A stretch of 50,672 nt of DNA from Chara braunii (GCA_003427395.1 BFEA01000220.1:1284631-1335302), one strand, 5' to 3'; positions 1 to 9,997 are shown, counted from the stretch's first letter. Made by a program: numbers and translations. Notes: generated from the sequence alone by a model not told the origin.

Positions 1-622
1 CCCCCCCCCCCCCCCGATCTTGATATCCCCGCCTACTTTTGTCTCTTTCCTTCCCTCTTCCTTTCGCTGGTGTGAATGATTCTGCATGATAAGTTGATCG
101 TTGGTATGTGATGGAACGAGTATGGTAATTGTGTGTATAGGCACTAACCTCTTCCGGAACTCTTCCATTAGTTTCCTGGGTAGTTCCCCGGTCTAGTGAG
201 TTTGTCTTGTGAATGGTGGATGCGCGTGTATCAACCATTAAGGATTTTTCCCTTAACGCCACCTTGTTGAGGAATTGCATGGTTGCCATTTTCGCACCTT
301 CCACAGTGAATGTATGAGGGATGGGAATGAACGGGTACGAAACCCATCTTGATTAAGATATTGTCATGACGAGTCGATGACAGGGGCAATGTTGTTGGGA
401 TTCAGAAATGCAAGAGTGCTTTGATTTGTGAAGAAGTGTTGAGAGTACCCCCGCCCGGAGTACACTACGTATGCGATTTCGCTACGTACGAAACAACGGC
501 TGCGTCTCGCCACACATGAGCTTTTCTTTTTCTCTCCCCGAATCCTCTGTTTCTCCTTTCTGACCTTTTCGATTGGATTGCATGCATGTGATGAATGGTT
601 AGAATACTCCTGATTATTTGCC
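1..622. other. No gene recognised; C homopolymer at window start
   Basis: The window opens with 15 C residues. The remaining 600 bases contain only short open frames with no recognisable protein motif. About the last 50 bases before position 623 resemble the sequence upstream of the related copy at 8,483, so the repeat that carries the unknown protein begins around 570. Confidence 0.5.
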
Positions 623-1148
623 ATGTGGACTAACGGGCCCAACCCGACTAGGCGCCAACCTCCCGTATCCCCTCTCCGCCCCTTCCCGTACAACGAGGAC
701 AGGACGCGAGTCTGTGAGTGGGACATACGAGAAGCCGTTGCAAAGATCGGTGGGCGATATTACTTCCCTCCCGAAAATCAGTGTTTTGGGTTTGTCGGCG
801 CTGGGTTTGTCATCGTCGATACGCATTTTTCGCCGTACTCGTTGCTATTACCATTCAACGAGTTGATCATCATCCCGTGGTCGGCAGGAGCACCCCATTT
901 GCCTAACACCTCGTGTAGTGACTGCCAACGACTTGATCACTACCAATCAAAGGGGCTCCACTACCGAACACGGAATGAGGATGAGCACAAGGAAAGGGCC
1001 GCGCGATTAAGGCCGTCCACGTCGGATTCAGAATTGTGTAGCGTACGGCGTAGTGCGAAAGCGGGATACTAAACACGTGCCTGCCCCGTTTCACTCCAAA
1101 CGCAGGGTCGTGGCACGGTGGGAAGTCCGACAGTACTTCCTGGATTGA
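623..1148 (+). pseudogene. Unrecognised conserved protein family, copy 1 (frameshifted near its C-terminus)
   Basis: I do not recognise this family. The frame starts at an ATG (MWTNGPNPT...) and is open to 1,072. It includes the blocks GRYYFPPENQCFGFVGAG, VDTHFSPYSLLLPFNEL and HYRTRNEDEHKERA, plus a CxxC pair (CSDC). The minus-strand copy at 7,980-8,483 carries the same blocks in the same order. From 752 to 880, 43 aligned codons show 16 synonymous and 6 amino-acid-changing differences, the pattern of a protein once under purifying selection. Copy 1 has 13 extra residues in phase (after RTRV). Homology to copy 2 resumes one frame over after about 1,065 and ends at the matching stop, so copy 1 looks broken by a small indel. 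It could be an accessory ORF of an unclassified transposon or a dispersed host gene family. Confidence 0.6.
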
Positions 1149-1311
1149 ATTTAAATTTCCCCACGGATCCCTTGCGCCTACTCCAAGCCCGCGCCGAAAC
1201 CAACCAGATCTCTCACTTCGTCAGACCAATACGGGTTCCGTCTGTGTCCCCACACTCAATTTTCCAAAAATCCTTGGCACACCCCATCTTGCTGTTTTTC
1301 AGGGCCCCCTT
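1149..1311 (+). repeat. Conserved 3' flank of the unknown family, copy 1
   Basis: The homology with the inverted copy continues past the shared stop codon. The block at 1,242-1,311 is about 90% identical to the minus strand of 7,801-7,871, higher than in the coding part, and includes the shared string CCAAAAATCCTTGGCACACC. No convincing reading frame is shared here. Confidence 0.6.
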
Positions 1312-2880
1312 TCTGCACCCTTAGCACTCCGAACGAAAGACAGCTCAGGGCGTGAGGTTGCGCGTCACATGGCCGCCGAGCAAAATGGTTGGCGGCACCA
1401 GCCGAAAGGAGGCTCGCATACGTTCGTGTCTTTTGCCACGCGCCGCATTTCCAACCCCGGAGGAAAGTGCCTCAAGTACTGGTGGTTTAAGAGTACAGGA
1501 CTTGCTTTTGTGTCCCCGAAACGTAGACCAGAAGAATCAAGAAGTAAAACAAACATCATCGGGGAGCAGCTTGTCTGCGTAGGCTCAATGATGGCTAAGG
1601 TGAAAAATGCATAGGCAGTGGAGTGGCGTTCCCCCGCTCCCCTTTTTCCCCCTCTCAGAGTCCCCCCTACATATCCTCCTACACATGGAACTTTTGTTAA
1701 TTATTATTGAAGTTTTTTTTTTTTTTTTTTTTTTGAAGTCTTGTATACTCTGTCGAAATTGAGTGGAAGTTATTTCATGTCTCTTTCATGTTATGAACTT
1801 TTGGCTGCGAGTTTTTCGTATGTTTGTCTTGATTTCTGTCGGTACGTTATGTCATGCTGTTGATCCCAGCCGCTCTGAGGATAGAGGCAGGACAAAGTCA
1901 CAGGCCTACATACAATACGTGATTACCTCTTTCGAGTCGTGCTGGACTAACTATTGCTATCTTATCCTTGCTCTTCTCATCTTTACCCTTTCCCATGATT
2001 TTCCACTGCAAGATGCTCTGCGACCAACAGGTTGCTACGCATCAACTCACTGGTGAGTTTCAGCAAAGCTGACATTCGGAGGGGGGAGGGGAGTAGGTGT
2101 GACGGTGCGAGGGGCAGGGGGGAGCACGCACACATAGCCCCTTCGCTCCACAACTGAACATAGCAGAACGATTTAACTCAGGGCCTGTATTTCAGAAACA
2201 TGTCACAACCAAACACGCAACCTGGACCAGAAAAGAAAATCTCTCAACCACGGTAGGTCTACCCTCTTTCCCCCAATACAACGTATGGTCATTATAACTG
2301 TATTTGGACTGAAAGATACCCCAACGTGTGCAAAATGAAGAATGAGCTGAAACAGACTGCAGCTGTGGTATACCCCCAGCGGACTGACTGGACTGTACTG
2401 GACTGGCCCGGCCTGGTACGGACAGTGGTACTGGGCATGACTGGACTGGACTGAGTGAGCACACGGCCTGTGAGGTCAGGCCACAGCCTGGTCCCACAGG
2501 CCGAACAGGCAAAATAGCCTGATAGGCCCTGACCTACATAGAGGCCCGCTGCACCTGTGGTGTGTGGGAAGGTGTTGGCTGTAGACAATGCTGTTACTGG
2601 ATGGGGGTGCAGGAAGGTGAAAAGGGAGGCGCAGTTACTGTAAGATGCCCCGTCCTTGTGTTAGCCGGCCCCCCACCCAAACCCTGCACCCTAAACCACC
2701 AGGGCAAAGGGCAAACAAGCAATTACCTCCCTCCACAGAGAGAGGTGACCTCCCTTCACCGAAGAGAGGTAGATAGGTATGCTTGCAGGGGTCCCCTGTG
2801 TAGCCAGTGGTAGCTAGGCACTGAAAGATGAAAAGATATGTTCCATGACGGAAGCCAGTTAAAATTGGGAGAAAGATAAT
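1312..2880. other. No gene recognised
   Basis: Short open frames only. A 22-nt poly-T tract lies at 1,713-1,734. Around 2,385-2,460 there are irregular short repeats of the CTGGACTG type. No protein family or RNA gene is visible. Confidence 0.4.
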
Positions 2881-2901
2881 TAATAATAATAATAATAATA
2901 G

Positions 2902-2932
<31 letters not shown>

Positions 2933-2934
2933 GA
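2881..2934. repeat. Compound (TAA)n / (TA)n microsatellite
   Basis: About seven TAA units run directly into a TA dinucleotide tract. The bases from here to the poly-T at 3,578 show no recognisable gene, only a short local duplication of a CAGTGAGGGG(T/C)TCGTCCGTC phrase near 2,990-3,040. Confidence 0.85.
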
Positions 2935-3573
2935 TGTCCCCCGATGAGGAGGAGGAGAAATTCTTTTAGTGAGGATGTCCTCCTTTTCAGTGAGGGGTTC
3001 GTCCGTCCTCCCCCTTTCAGTGAGGGGCTCGTCCGTCTTTCTTCTTCAGGTACCTCCCCCCTGTTCCTTAAAACGATCGTACAAGAATATAGGTTTCAGG
3101 GCATACTCAGGTCGGGGATCACTGCGCGAATCTGGTCGTAAGTCCAGTCAAGTGCATCCACGAAAGGCCCTAGCGCGAGTACGGCCTTGCTACATCGTGG
3201 TGGATGCTCTGGACCCATGATTTTCCAACCATCGCGTAAAGGTGTGCGACGCAATAGCCAGGTACATAAATTGTGCGGCAGTCTTCCTCATCTCTCCAAG
3301 CCCCGCTGAGGTGCAAGGAGAAGACGAAGAAAGAGATAAACCCTGGTGCCACGTGTGGCGGACGGCTCAGAAACGCCCAGATACACGTGGGCGGCTTGAA
3401 TAGGCCGCAGGCAAGAGGGGAGTGGATAAAGCAGCCTGCACACGCTGCGCTGCATCCGACGCGGCTCCAGCGTGGCTGACAGTGGGGACGGGATCGCCTC
3501 AGAAGGGCGAATCGCCCCTCGTTTTCTTTTATCTTATACTATACGTCTTCCTAGAAAGTAAAAAGAACAATCG

Positions 3574-3577
<4 letters not shown>

Positions 3578-3667
<90 letters not shown>

Positions 3668-3668
3668 N
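3578..3668. repeat. 90-nt poly-T homopolymer ending in N
   Basis: An uninterrupted run of T from 3,578 to 3,667 is followed by an N. On the minus strand this is a poly-A tail-like run. The length and the N suggest a retroposon tail, an assembly edge, or both. The open frames that read through it are meaningless. Confidence 0.8.
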
Positions 3669-4112
3669 TGGCTCTCTTTTGGTGTTGTGAATCTCGATCT
3701 TTGTTGGAAAAAAAAATAAAAATAAAAAAATCTCGATCTCATCACCAACCTCCTTTTTTCACCACTTCTGACTATTGTTATACTATCAGTCCATCCATCC
3801 ATCAGCATTCGAACTCATGATCTGCCTACGAACGGCTGGATGAGTGTATGTAGTACCATTCATCAGGCGCGAGGTCCGAGTCCGAGGTACTTCTACCTGT
3901 ATCTCAGCGTCCATGTCGACGTCGGTATCATCTCCTGTTTTTATCATTAAAAGGGCAACGACCCTGAGGTGTCATCATTGAGCTGACCGGCCCAGAATTA
4001 TTTTATTCTGGCCATTTGATTGCATGTTGACTCGAATTACATTATTCCGCGAGTGATGAGTTAACCCGGCCGGCGTACCCATGTGCCGGAAAAAAATCCG
4101 TGCGACTGTCTG
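3669..4112. other. No gene recognised
   Basis: The sequence between the poly-T run and the poly-A run at 4,113-4,136 holds no recognisable feature beyond a few A-rich stretches. Confidence 0.4.
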
Positions 4113-4193
4113 AAAAAAAAAAAAAAAAAAAAAAAAGATGGGGCTGTTTTGTTGGAGGAAATGGAATGTAAAGTTGTTAAAGAAAAACAAAGA

Positions 4194-4292
4194 GTCTTTC
4201 GGGACATCCGTTCAAATTGGAACGATACAGAGAAGATTAGCATGGCCCCTTGCGCAAGGATGACACGCATAAATCGAGAAATGGTCCAAATT
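4194..4292 (+). ncRNA. U6 spliceosomal snRNA-like sequence, polyadenylated retrocopy (probable pseudogene)
   Basis: The stretch contains the diagnostic U6 blocks: the 5' stem-loop TTCGGGACATCCG, GGAACGATACAGAGAAGATT with the ACAGAGA box, the AGC triad region, ATGACACGC, and the 3' end AAATCGAGAAATGGTCC. In a functional gene U6 pairs with the 5' splice site and U2 in the spliceosome and ends in a Pol III T-run. Here the T-run is replaced by 17 A residues (4,293-4,309), and one extra T sits in the CCCCTTGCGC stretch. A 14-bp direct repeat (AAAGATGGGGCTGT) lies at 4,134-4,147 and 4,320-4,333 around the insert. These are signs of reverse transcription and insertion by a LINE-like machinery. No upstream USE/TATA pair of a plant U6 promoter was seen. 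Confidence 0.9.
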
Positions 4293-4333
4293 AAAAAAAA
4301 AAAAAAAAAGACAAGAAAGAAAGATGGGGCTGT

Positions 4334-4828
4334 GTTTCAAAAGTTTATGTGTGTTACCCAACTGAGGTAGGCCCAGGAAGTCCCCCGATATCATCATACA
4401 GTTACGACTCTGGCGAGTCTCTTCGAGTGTCTCCAGCCACTCTGGCCAGTCCTTTCTGCTCGAGCGAGCCTCTACGAAGAAATGTGGCTCGACTCGAAAG
4501 AGCGAGCTGGGAGTCTGGATTTCAGAACCTGGTTACGAGCCATTGCGTGGTTTCTTTAGGACTTTGCCTGCTATAGCAAAAAGACCTTAGCCCGTGAGCG
4601 AAGCTTTGGTGTGCCATCTCCTTTTAGCCGCCGCCGCCGCCTCCTTTTTCTATCCGCTCACCAATTTACACGTGGCATACGAGCCCTATTACCCCCGCCC
4701 TCTCACTTTTGTAGGGGCCCTGCTAATGAAGTAAAACCTACCTATTGTGAGCAGATGTGGACTAGAAAGGAGAGGGTCTATGCGTTGACGACCGCGCTGC
4801 TGTTAGGGCGCCCTACCCTACTGTCTTC
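4334..4828. other. No gene recognised
   Basis: Moderately GC-rich sequence with only short frames and nothing identifiable. The following 4,928-5,447 segment is likewise empty apart from an 11-nt A run near 5,360. Confidence 0.4.
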
Positions 4829-4927
4829 CCCCCAGTAGAACGGACGGTCGTTATCGCTTATCTATACTAGACTGAAAAAATGCACCAAAAAGATACAGCT
4901 ATAATAAACCGTCCGTTCTATTGGGGG
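4829..4927. repeat. Short foldback (MITE-like) element, 20-bp inverted arms
   Basis: The left arm (4,829-4,848, CCCCCAGTAGAACGGACGGT) and right arm (4,908-4,927) are inverted copies matching at 19 of 20 positions, around a 59-base AT-rich centre. There is no coding capacity. It could be a tiny MITE, a solo terminal-repeat remnant or a hairpin RNA source. No clear target duplication was found because the flanks are C/G-rich. Confidence 0.7.
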
Positions 4928-5447
4928 TGGTGGGGGGAGGGAAGGGAACGAAGATGCGGGGAAAGAGCAGGCATCGCTGGGAGAGAGCGTACGTACCCAA
5001 GAGCAAGACCCACAACCACGGCAACGATGGTTTCACATATTCACACTAGGACTTTTCTGGACGTATCTGACCGCCGCAGTTCTACCCTGACCTGACCTGG
5101 ATGTATCTCTTAGTCAAAAAACTCCTAATGTCAGTAAATGCTCATTATATGTTTGGGTCCGCCAAGAATTACTGCGGTAATTACACAGTAAACAGAAACA
5201 GCAGCAGCCAGCAGCCAAAGATATTACGCGCAGGCGTGTAAGAAGGATTGTTGGTGGGAGGGAGATGTACGTTAGGTGTGTATTCCTACGGCCTTCCCCC
5301 GAACACAACGCACCCTGATAACGAATGTAGACAAGCAATATTTCTGTTCTGGTTCAGCCCAAAAAAAAAAAGGAGGACATTACGAGCAGTGTGCGAAGAT
5401 GAGGACTGTAAATTCACAATCTTGTGTCTGATCTGACACCGGGGGCT

Positions 5448-5534
5448 AGGTCCCACTTACACGGATTAAGCGATAGTGACCGTAGATAGCAAAGATCAAC
5501 GGCCAGAATCTCTTAATCCGTGCAAGTGGGACCT
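5448..5534. repeat. Short foldback sequence, 23-bp inverted arms
   Basis: The left arm (5,448-5,470) and right arm (5,512-5,534) are reverse complements at 22 of 23 positions; both contain the core CACGGATTAAG on one strand. The loop is 41 bases. The size is compatible with a MITE or a small-RNA precursor hairpin. It is unrelated in sequence to the foldback at 4,829. Confidence 0.7.
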
Positions 5535-5579
5535 TGCCGCGGGTGGCCTTTTGAAATCGTTTACATTCAAATGGCAAGT

Positions 5580-5625
5580 CCAGGTGATCACTGTGTACTC
5601 AGTGACTGGCCTCTACAACACCATG
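5580..5625 (+). repeat. SINE-like 3' module, copy 1 (no tail)
   Basis: This 46-base module, CAGGTGATCACTGTGTACTC through CTGGCCTCTACAACACCATG, is almost identical to 5,927-5,972. It is followed by unrelated sequence, then at 5,674 by a 26-base phrase (CGTGTTGTTCGTGAGCTGCT...) that recurs at 6,059. The two copies may therefore belong to one small local duplication. Confidence 0.55.
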
Positions 5626-5926
5626 TTGACGCGGGATTGGCATATGGACCAAAAGATGCGGAGCACTTAATAGCGTGTTGTTCGTGAGCTGCTGCTACTG
5701 CTGCTGCTGTTTGTTGCCAAAAAGGTACTTCCCAGAAACTGGAAATGAAAGCAAGGGGTCCTATCACTGCTGTTCGGTCCAAGTTGCCTGCCCATTGGTA
5801 GGGTAATGGTCCTGAGTGCTGGTCACACTGAGGTAGGATAGTGGGATAGGGGGTGCGCTAGGAGAATTGACGTCAGGATGGGATGGGAGGTGGTCTCATA
5901 TTCCAGGACACCCACGGCCTACTGCT

Positions 5927-6000
5927 CCAGGTGATCACTGTGTACTCAGCGACTGGCCTCTACAACACCATGGACTTGAAAAAAAAAAAGCAAAAAAAAG
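5927..6000 (+). repeat. SINE-like module, copy 2, with A-rich tail
   Basis: The same module as at 5,580 is followed here by GGACTTG and an A-rich tail (5,979-6,000, interrupted by GC). The tail position marks the 3' end of a retroposed unit on the plus strand. Confidence 0.6.
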
Positions 6001-6527
6001 CAAGGAGTCCCTCCACCGCAGCCCGTTCTGTCTCCGCCTTGTCTGAACCCCCCCCCAACGTGTTGTTCGTGAGCTGCTGCTACTGTTATTGGTGAGCTGC
6101 TGCTACATCCGTGTGCAAGACCACTATCCTGGTGGTGGTGAGTGAAGCACCTGGATTGAGGTCTTGCTAATGGGATGGCTCCAGTCTATTGGTGGGGAGC
6201 AGCACGTGCCGGAAATGGGCTCCCGCCTCCTATAGCATGCATTTTGAAAACAGTGTTTGGCAGTACCGATCCTCAGTCCACCTGCTCCCCCTCCCTTTTC
6301 CACTACTATTGAACGCTCAGCCCCCTAGGGGACCCGTATCCTTCTTTCAGGACTGTAAAATACTATGACCCATGTCCGTTACTCTGGAGACAAAATTACT
6401 CTGCTTTTACTGGGTCTACCCTTGGATGCACCCCTCCCTTTCCTGTCTCCTTCCCCTTCCTATGAATGCATCATTTTGGGTATCCCCTCTCCACAGTGTC
6501 CATGCCTCTTGCCCCCGCGCCGCCCTG

Positions 6528-6554
6528 CCCCCCCCCCCCCCCCCCCCCCCCCCC
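6528..6554. repeat. C homopolymer (27 nt)
   Basis: A run of 27 C residues sits in otherwise unremarkable sequence. The 6,085-6,690 interval around it contains no recognisable gene and probably includes the 3' untranslated part of the LINE that ends at 6,691 on the minus strand. Confidence 0.8.
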
Positions 6555-6690
6555 AAGCCTTGGCTCGACATTTGTTCGGATTATCAAGGGAAGGGGGGAA
6601 GCAGGGGAAGGGAGAGGGGGGGGTTACCTGGGAAGAAGGGTGAAGGATGGAGGGGATGCTGAGTGAGGGATTAAGAAGTGAGATAGTTGC

Positions 6691-7400
6691 TTATAGGACC
6701 ATGTGCGTTCGACGGTCCTCCGATTCTTCCAAAGGATCTGAGAATTCTGTATTTCCGCCATGATTTGCCTGGGTCCTAGCCAGAGTTCTGAGAAACAGGT
6801 TCCTTGCTTCTTCTATTTGCTGCTGCTTGACTAAGGGTGTCAAGAAGTGGTCCTCTGCGGTGGCCCTGATTTGCTTCTGCAGCTGGTCACATGCCTCCCT
6901 TACCCTGGCTGCCAGGTACTGGGTCATATGTTCCCTGGCCTGCAGTAAGCCAAAGGTGTGTTGGTCTCTCTTGAACGAGCAGCGGGCCCACCAGGTGACC
7001 ATAAGCATTTCGATTCTTGTAATTTGGAATAGATTCCGCTCATAAGGCATCCATTCTTGGGGCATGTCCATCTGTGTCCCGAGCAGCAACAGTTTTGGTT
7101 TCCAAGGGCATTGGGAGCCAGTCAGGGCGGTCCAGGCCGCATCACACCATCGCCAGATCTGTGTGGCCATTGGGCAGGCTACGAGACACTGCTCCAGGGT
7201 AGCCCGGGCGGGCTGGGTGGCTCTGCTACAGTACCTACATATGGGGGACAAGCGGCCCGAATTGCTCAAGGTTCGTCCTCGTGACCACCAAATAGCAGTC
7301 TGGAGTAGGCAGACAGAGGTATAACATCTGCCACTGCAGGGCCCTGTGTGTCATGGGCATTATGTGGGCGTGGTGCGACCAATCGAAGTCCTGCAGATCT
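6691..7400 (-). pseudogene. 3' end of a non-LTR (LINE) ORF2, C-terminal part
   Basis: On the minus strand, 7,400 to 7,270 reads DFDWSHHAHIMPMTHRALQW, like the segment after the reverse transcriptase of plant-type LINEs. After a frameshift near 7,270, a 192-residue frame ends at 6,691. It starts with a zf-RVT-like cysteine cluster, CRYCSRATQPARATLEQCLV then ACPMATQIWRW, and continues into a long helical C-terminus. The upstream endonuclease and reverse transcriptase are absent, so this is a 5'-truncated copy, typical of LINE insertion. A host gene is unlikely. Confidence 0.6.
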
Positions 7401-7413
7401 TCAGGCGGTAGGG

Positions 7414-7414
7414 T

Positions 7415-7446
<32 letters not shown>

Positions 7447-7499
7447 TTTAAGCCCAGGTTGTTGTAGAGGCTGGATTACAGACATATGAGAGTCACCTT
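7414..7499 (-). repeat. SINE-like module, copy 3 (minus strand, with poly-A tail)
   Basis: The poly-T run at 7,414-7,449 is the tail of a minus-strand insertion. Reading the minus strand towards it, AGGTGACTCTCATATGTCTG and CCAGCCTCTACAACAACC align with the modules at 5,580 and 5,927. This copy is more diverged. Confidence 0.55.
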
Positions 7500-7654
7500 C
7501 GGCACTCGGGCATGTTTTATGGATTTCAGTCTCTTTTCCATCTTTGCCATATCAGGCGTTCCGTCGGGCATGTTTTATGGATTATACAGTACCCCTGTTT
7601 GATGGTGTATTGCCATAACTTCAGGGTGTAGGTAGCTCCAACCTTGGGCCACTC

Positions 7655-7979
7655 TCATTCCACAGGATCAAAGGGGAGTGGTGCAATCGGGGTGGAGGGT
7701 TGGAAGGTGTGGTATAGCCAGTCCGTTTCTTCCAACACTATGTGACGCTCAACCGCATGCCCTGCGCGGCTTCCCGGTCGGAGCGTTTTGGTTTGCGGAA
7801 GGGCCCCGGGAAGACAGCGAAGATGGGGTGTGCCAAGGATTTTTGGAAAAGTCGAGTGTGGGGACACAGGCAGAACTGAAATCCCCCGCGTTGGTCCGAC
7901 CCTTGTAAGAAGGAGGTCCATACGCCGCGCGGGTTTCGGAGAGAGAAAGGGGCACGCGGGGCTTGCGACTATGAGAAAT
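7655..7979 (-). repeat. Conserved 3' flank of the unknown family, copy 2
   Basis: This is the inverted counterpart of 1,149-1,311. The core at 7,801-7,871 matches copy 1 at about 90%. It lies downstream of the copy 2 coding region and may be its 3' untranslated region or part of a terminal repeat. Confidence 0.55.
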
Positions 7980-8483
7980 TCAATCCAAAAAGTATCGCTG
8001 AACTTCCCAGCAAGCCGTCGCTCTTCGTTTCGCGTGAAAGGGGGCGGGTACACACGTGGTATCCCATTTACGGCGTTTACGGATGAGGTCTCGTCGGCGC
8101 TCGTTACACAACTCCGAGTCCGACGTGGAGGGCTTCAATCGAGTAGCCCTCTCCTTGTGCTCGTCCTCGCTACGTGTGCGGTAGTGGAAACCCTTGGCTC
8201 GATAACGCTTGAAGCGGCGACAATCGCTGCACAGAGTGTTAGGCCAATGAGGCTCTACTACCGTCCACGGGATGACGATCAACTCGTTAAATGGCAACAA
8301 CAACGAATAGGGCGGAAAGTGCGTATCAACAAAGACAAAACCCGCACCGACGAATCCGGAACACTGAGTTTCGGAAGGAAAGTAGTAGCGTCCGACACGT
8401 GTCCTTTCCTCGTTGTACAGGAAGGGGCGCGGCGGGGGCACGGGAAGCTGGCGCCCGGTCGGGTTGGGGCCGTCAGTCCACAT
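7980..8483 (-). CDS. Unrecognised conserved protein family, copy 2 (167 aa, uninterrupted)
   Basis: The frame starts at ATG 8,483 (MWTDGPNPTGRQ), the start shared with copy 1, although an ATG six codons upstream is also in frame. It ends at a TGA shared with copy 1 (YFLD-stop). The protein is basic and polar with no signal peptide or membrane segment. Conserved blocks are GRYYFPSETQC, GFVGAGFVFVDTHFPPYSLL, LPFNELIVIPW, a CSDC pair, HYRTRSEDEHKERA, STSDSELC and FHAKRRATACWEV. Compared with copy 1 it lacks 13 residues in phase. The opposite strand also has a long open frame (7,788-8,516), but the excess of synonymous differences supports the minus frame. Function unknown; no catalytic motif can be assigned. 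Confidence 0.6.
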   Translation of the reverse strand: MWTDGPNPTGRQLPVPPPRPFLYNEERTRVGRYYFPSETQCSGFVGAGFVFVDTHFPPYSLLLPFNELIVIPWTVVEPHWPNTLCSDCRRFKRYRAKGFHYRTRSEDEHKERATRLKPSTSDSELCNERRRDLIRKRRKWDTTCVPAPFHAKRRATACWEVQRYFLD

Positions 8484-9997
8484 GGCAACAAAAGCAAGCA
8501 CAAAAAATTTTCCTAACCATACATCATTCGTTCGACACTCTAAGCAGTCAGATCATCCAGTCGATCAGCCAATTATCATCCCAGTCATGTTACAACAAGC
8601 TCTCTAATACGACCCACTGCATGCACATATCAAAGTGAGAGAAGCAAAGTTACTATAATTCATCCATTATAACAAACATAACAGAAGGAGAGAGTGAGGG
8701 AGAATAAACGCAGATCAGAGGGGAGGAAAGAGTAGAAAGCAATCACAGAATGTCCGGCGATCTTGTTAAGGGAAATTCCGGCTTAGAAGCCAAGTGATGA
8801 GAACTCACACTCGAAGATACAGATTTTGGGACAAAAAGAGGCGCTTCCGCCATAAGATTCCACCATGGCCCTACGCCCTGCATTCACTCAACTCCCAATT
8901 CGAACCTCTCACGAGCACTGACGATCCCGGCCATCACGTGCTAATCCACCATAGCGATCGTCACCCTGCCAACTTAGTCTCTGAATGGTCTGGCTCGGAT
9001 CCCACAATCCGACGGGCGATCCAGCGCACAGCCGACAAGACTAAAGTCAGCCCATTAGGATTCTTCGACTCGCCCTTTACACACACCCTCTAGCCACTGC
9101 TTACCGAAAGTTGGTAGATGAGTTGAGAGAAAGATTTTCAGAAGCGCTTGCGGAATTTATAGTTGCGGAAAAGGAGATAGACGCTAGGAAGGGTTAGGAC
9201 TGAGGTAGGGAGGGGTAGGGGGAGGTTCAGGGACAATCGCCCGTCGAAATCCATATCGATCCGGAGCCTAGTCGTAGCCAATCAGAATCATCGTGTAACA
9301 AGAATATCCTTCTTACACGGCGCGTCTCCTTAGCTAGAGGGGAGGAGGAGGAAATCGTCAGGGTATTCCGACACAAGGTTCAGAGGGGGAAGAAGAAGAG
9401 CGTGAAGGATAGCGTGAAACGGAACCAAGATTCGGACGATCAAGAAAGAGAAAAGGCGCGCGAGGCGAAGGAAAGATGGAAAACGGTTACAGAGAGAGAA
9501 GGAGTGAGAGCGCGAAGAAGAGAGTGTCGAAGGTAGTGAGGGAAGCGGGGAGGGGAGGTTCGCATGCATGGCGTCGACACGGAGGCAAAAAGGGCATAAA
9601 AATAGTTAGAGCTAATTCAAAATTGAAAAGTACTATATCCGCGCGTAGAGCAAGCGCGGGAAAAAGTTTTGTGCCTATTCAGATTCCTGCGAAAATTTCT
9701 AAAGTTTTCCAAGACGAAATCGAGAACATTCATGCACAAGAAAGGACACGTCAGGTTCCGCTCATTCCGGAATTCCTAACCGTCGACCCAAATTCCTAGC
9801 GCGCTCGCTAAGGCGCGCGTAATTCCCATGTATTTCCCGAATTGCGAAAAGATGAAATTCCAAAAACCGATCCAAAAATGACGAGGGTTCTGAGAAGGAC
9901 GGGTCTCCCTGATTACGAACAACGCACGTTAATTCATGAAAATACAAAAAGAGGCCTCGTCGGCCTGTTTGCAAAAATACCAAAATTCGAAAAAGAA
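8484..9997. other. No gene recognised
   Basis: Contains a purine-rich tract (about 9,340-9,560) and short frames without recognisable motifs. This interval separates the unknown family from the minus-strand Ty3/gypsy element and may include its 3' terminal sequences, but no LTR could be delimited. Confidence 0.4.

Noticed and set aside
1-15. C homopolymer considered as part of a telomeric repeat
   Set aside because: No telomeric unit such as CCCTAAA follows; it is only a homopolymer at the window edge.
3422-3820. Open frames with poly-Phe or poly-Lys across the 90-nt T run
   Set aside because: Pure homopolymer translation with an N; no conserved sequence on either side.
8794-9093. 99-codon plus-strand frame after the unknown family
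   Set aside because: No recognisable motif, no second copy in the window to test codon conservation, and ordinary length for a chance frame.
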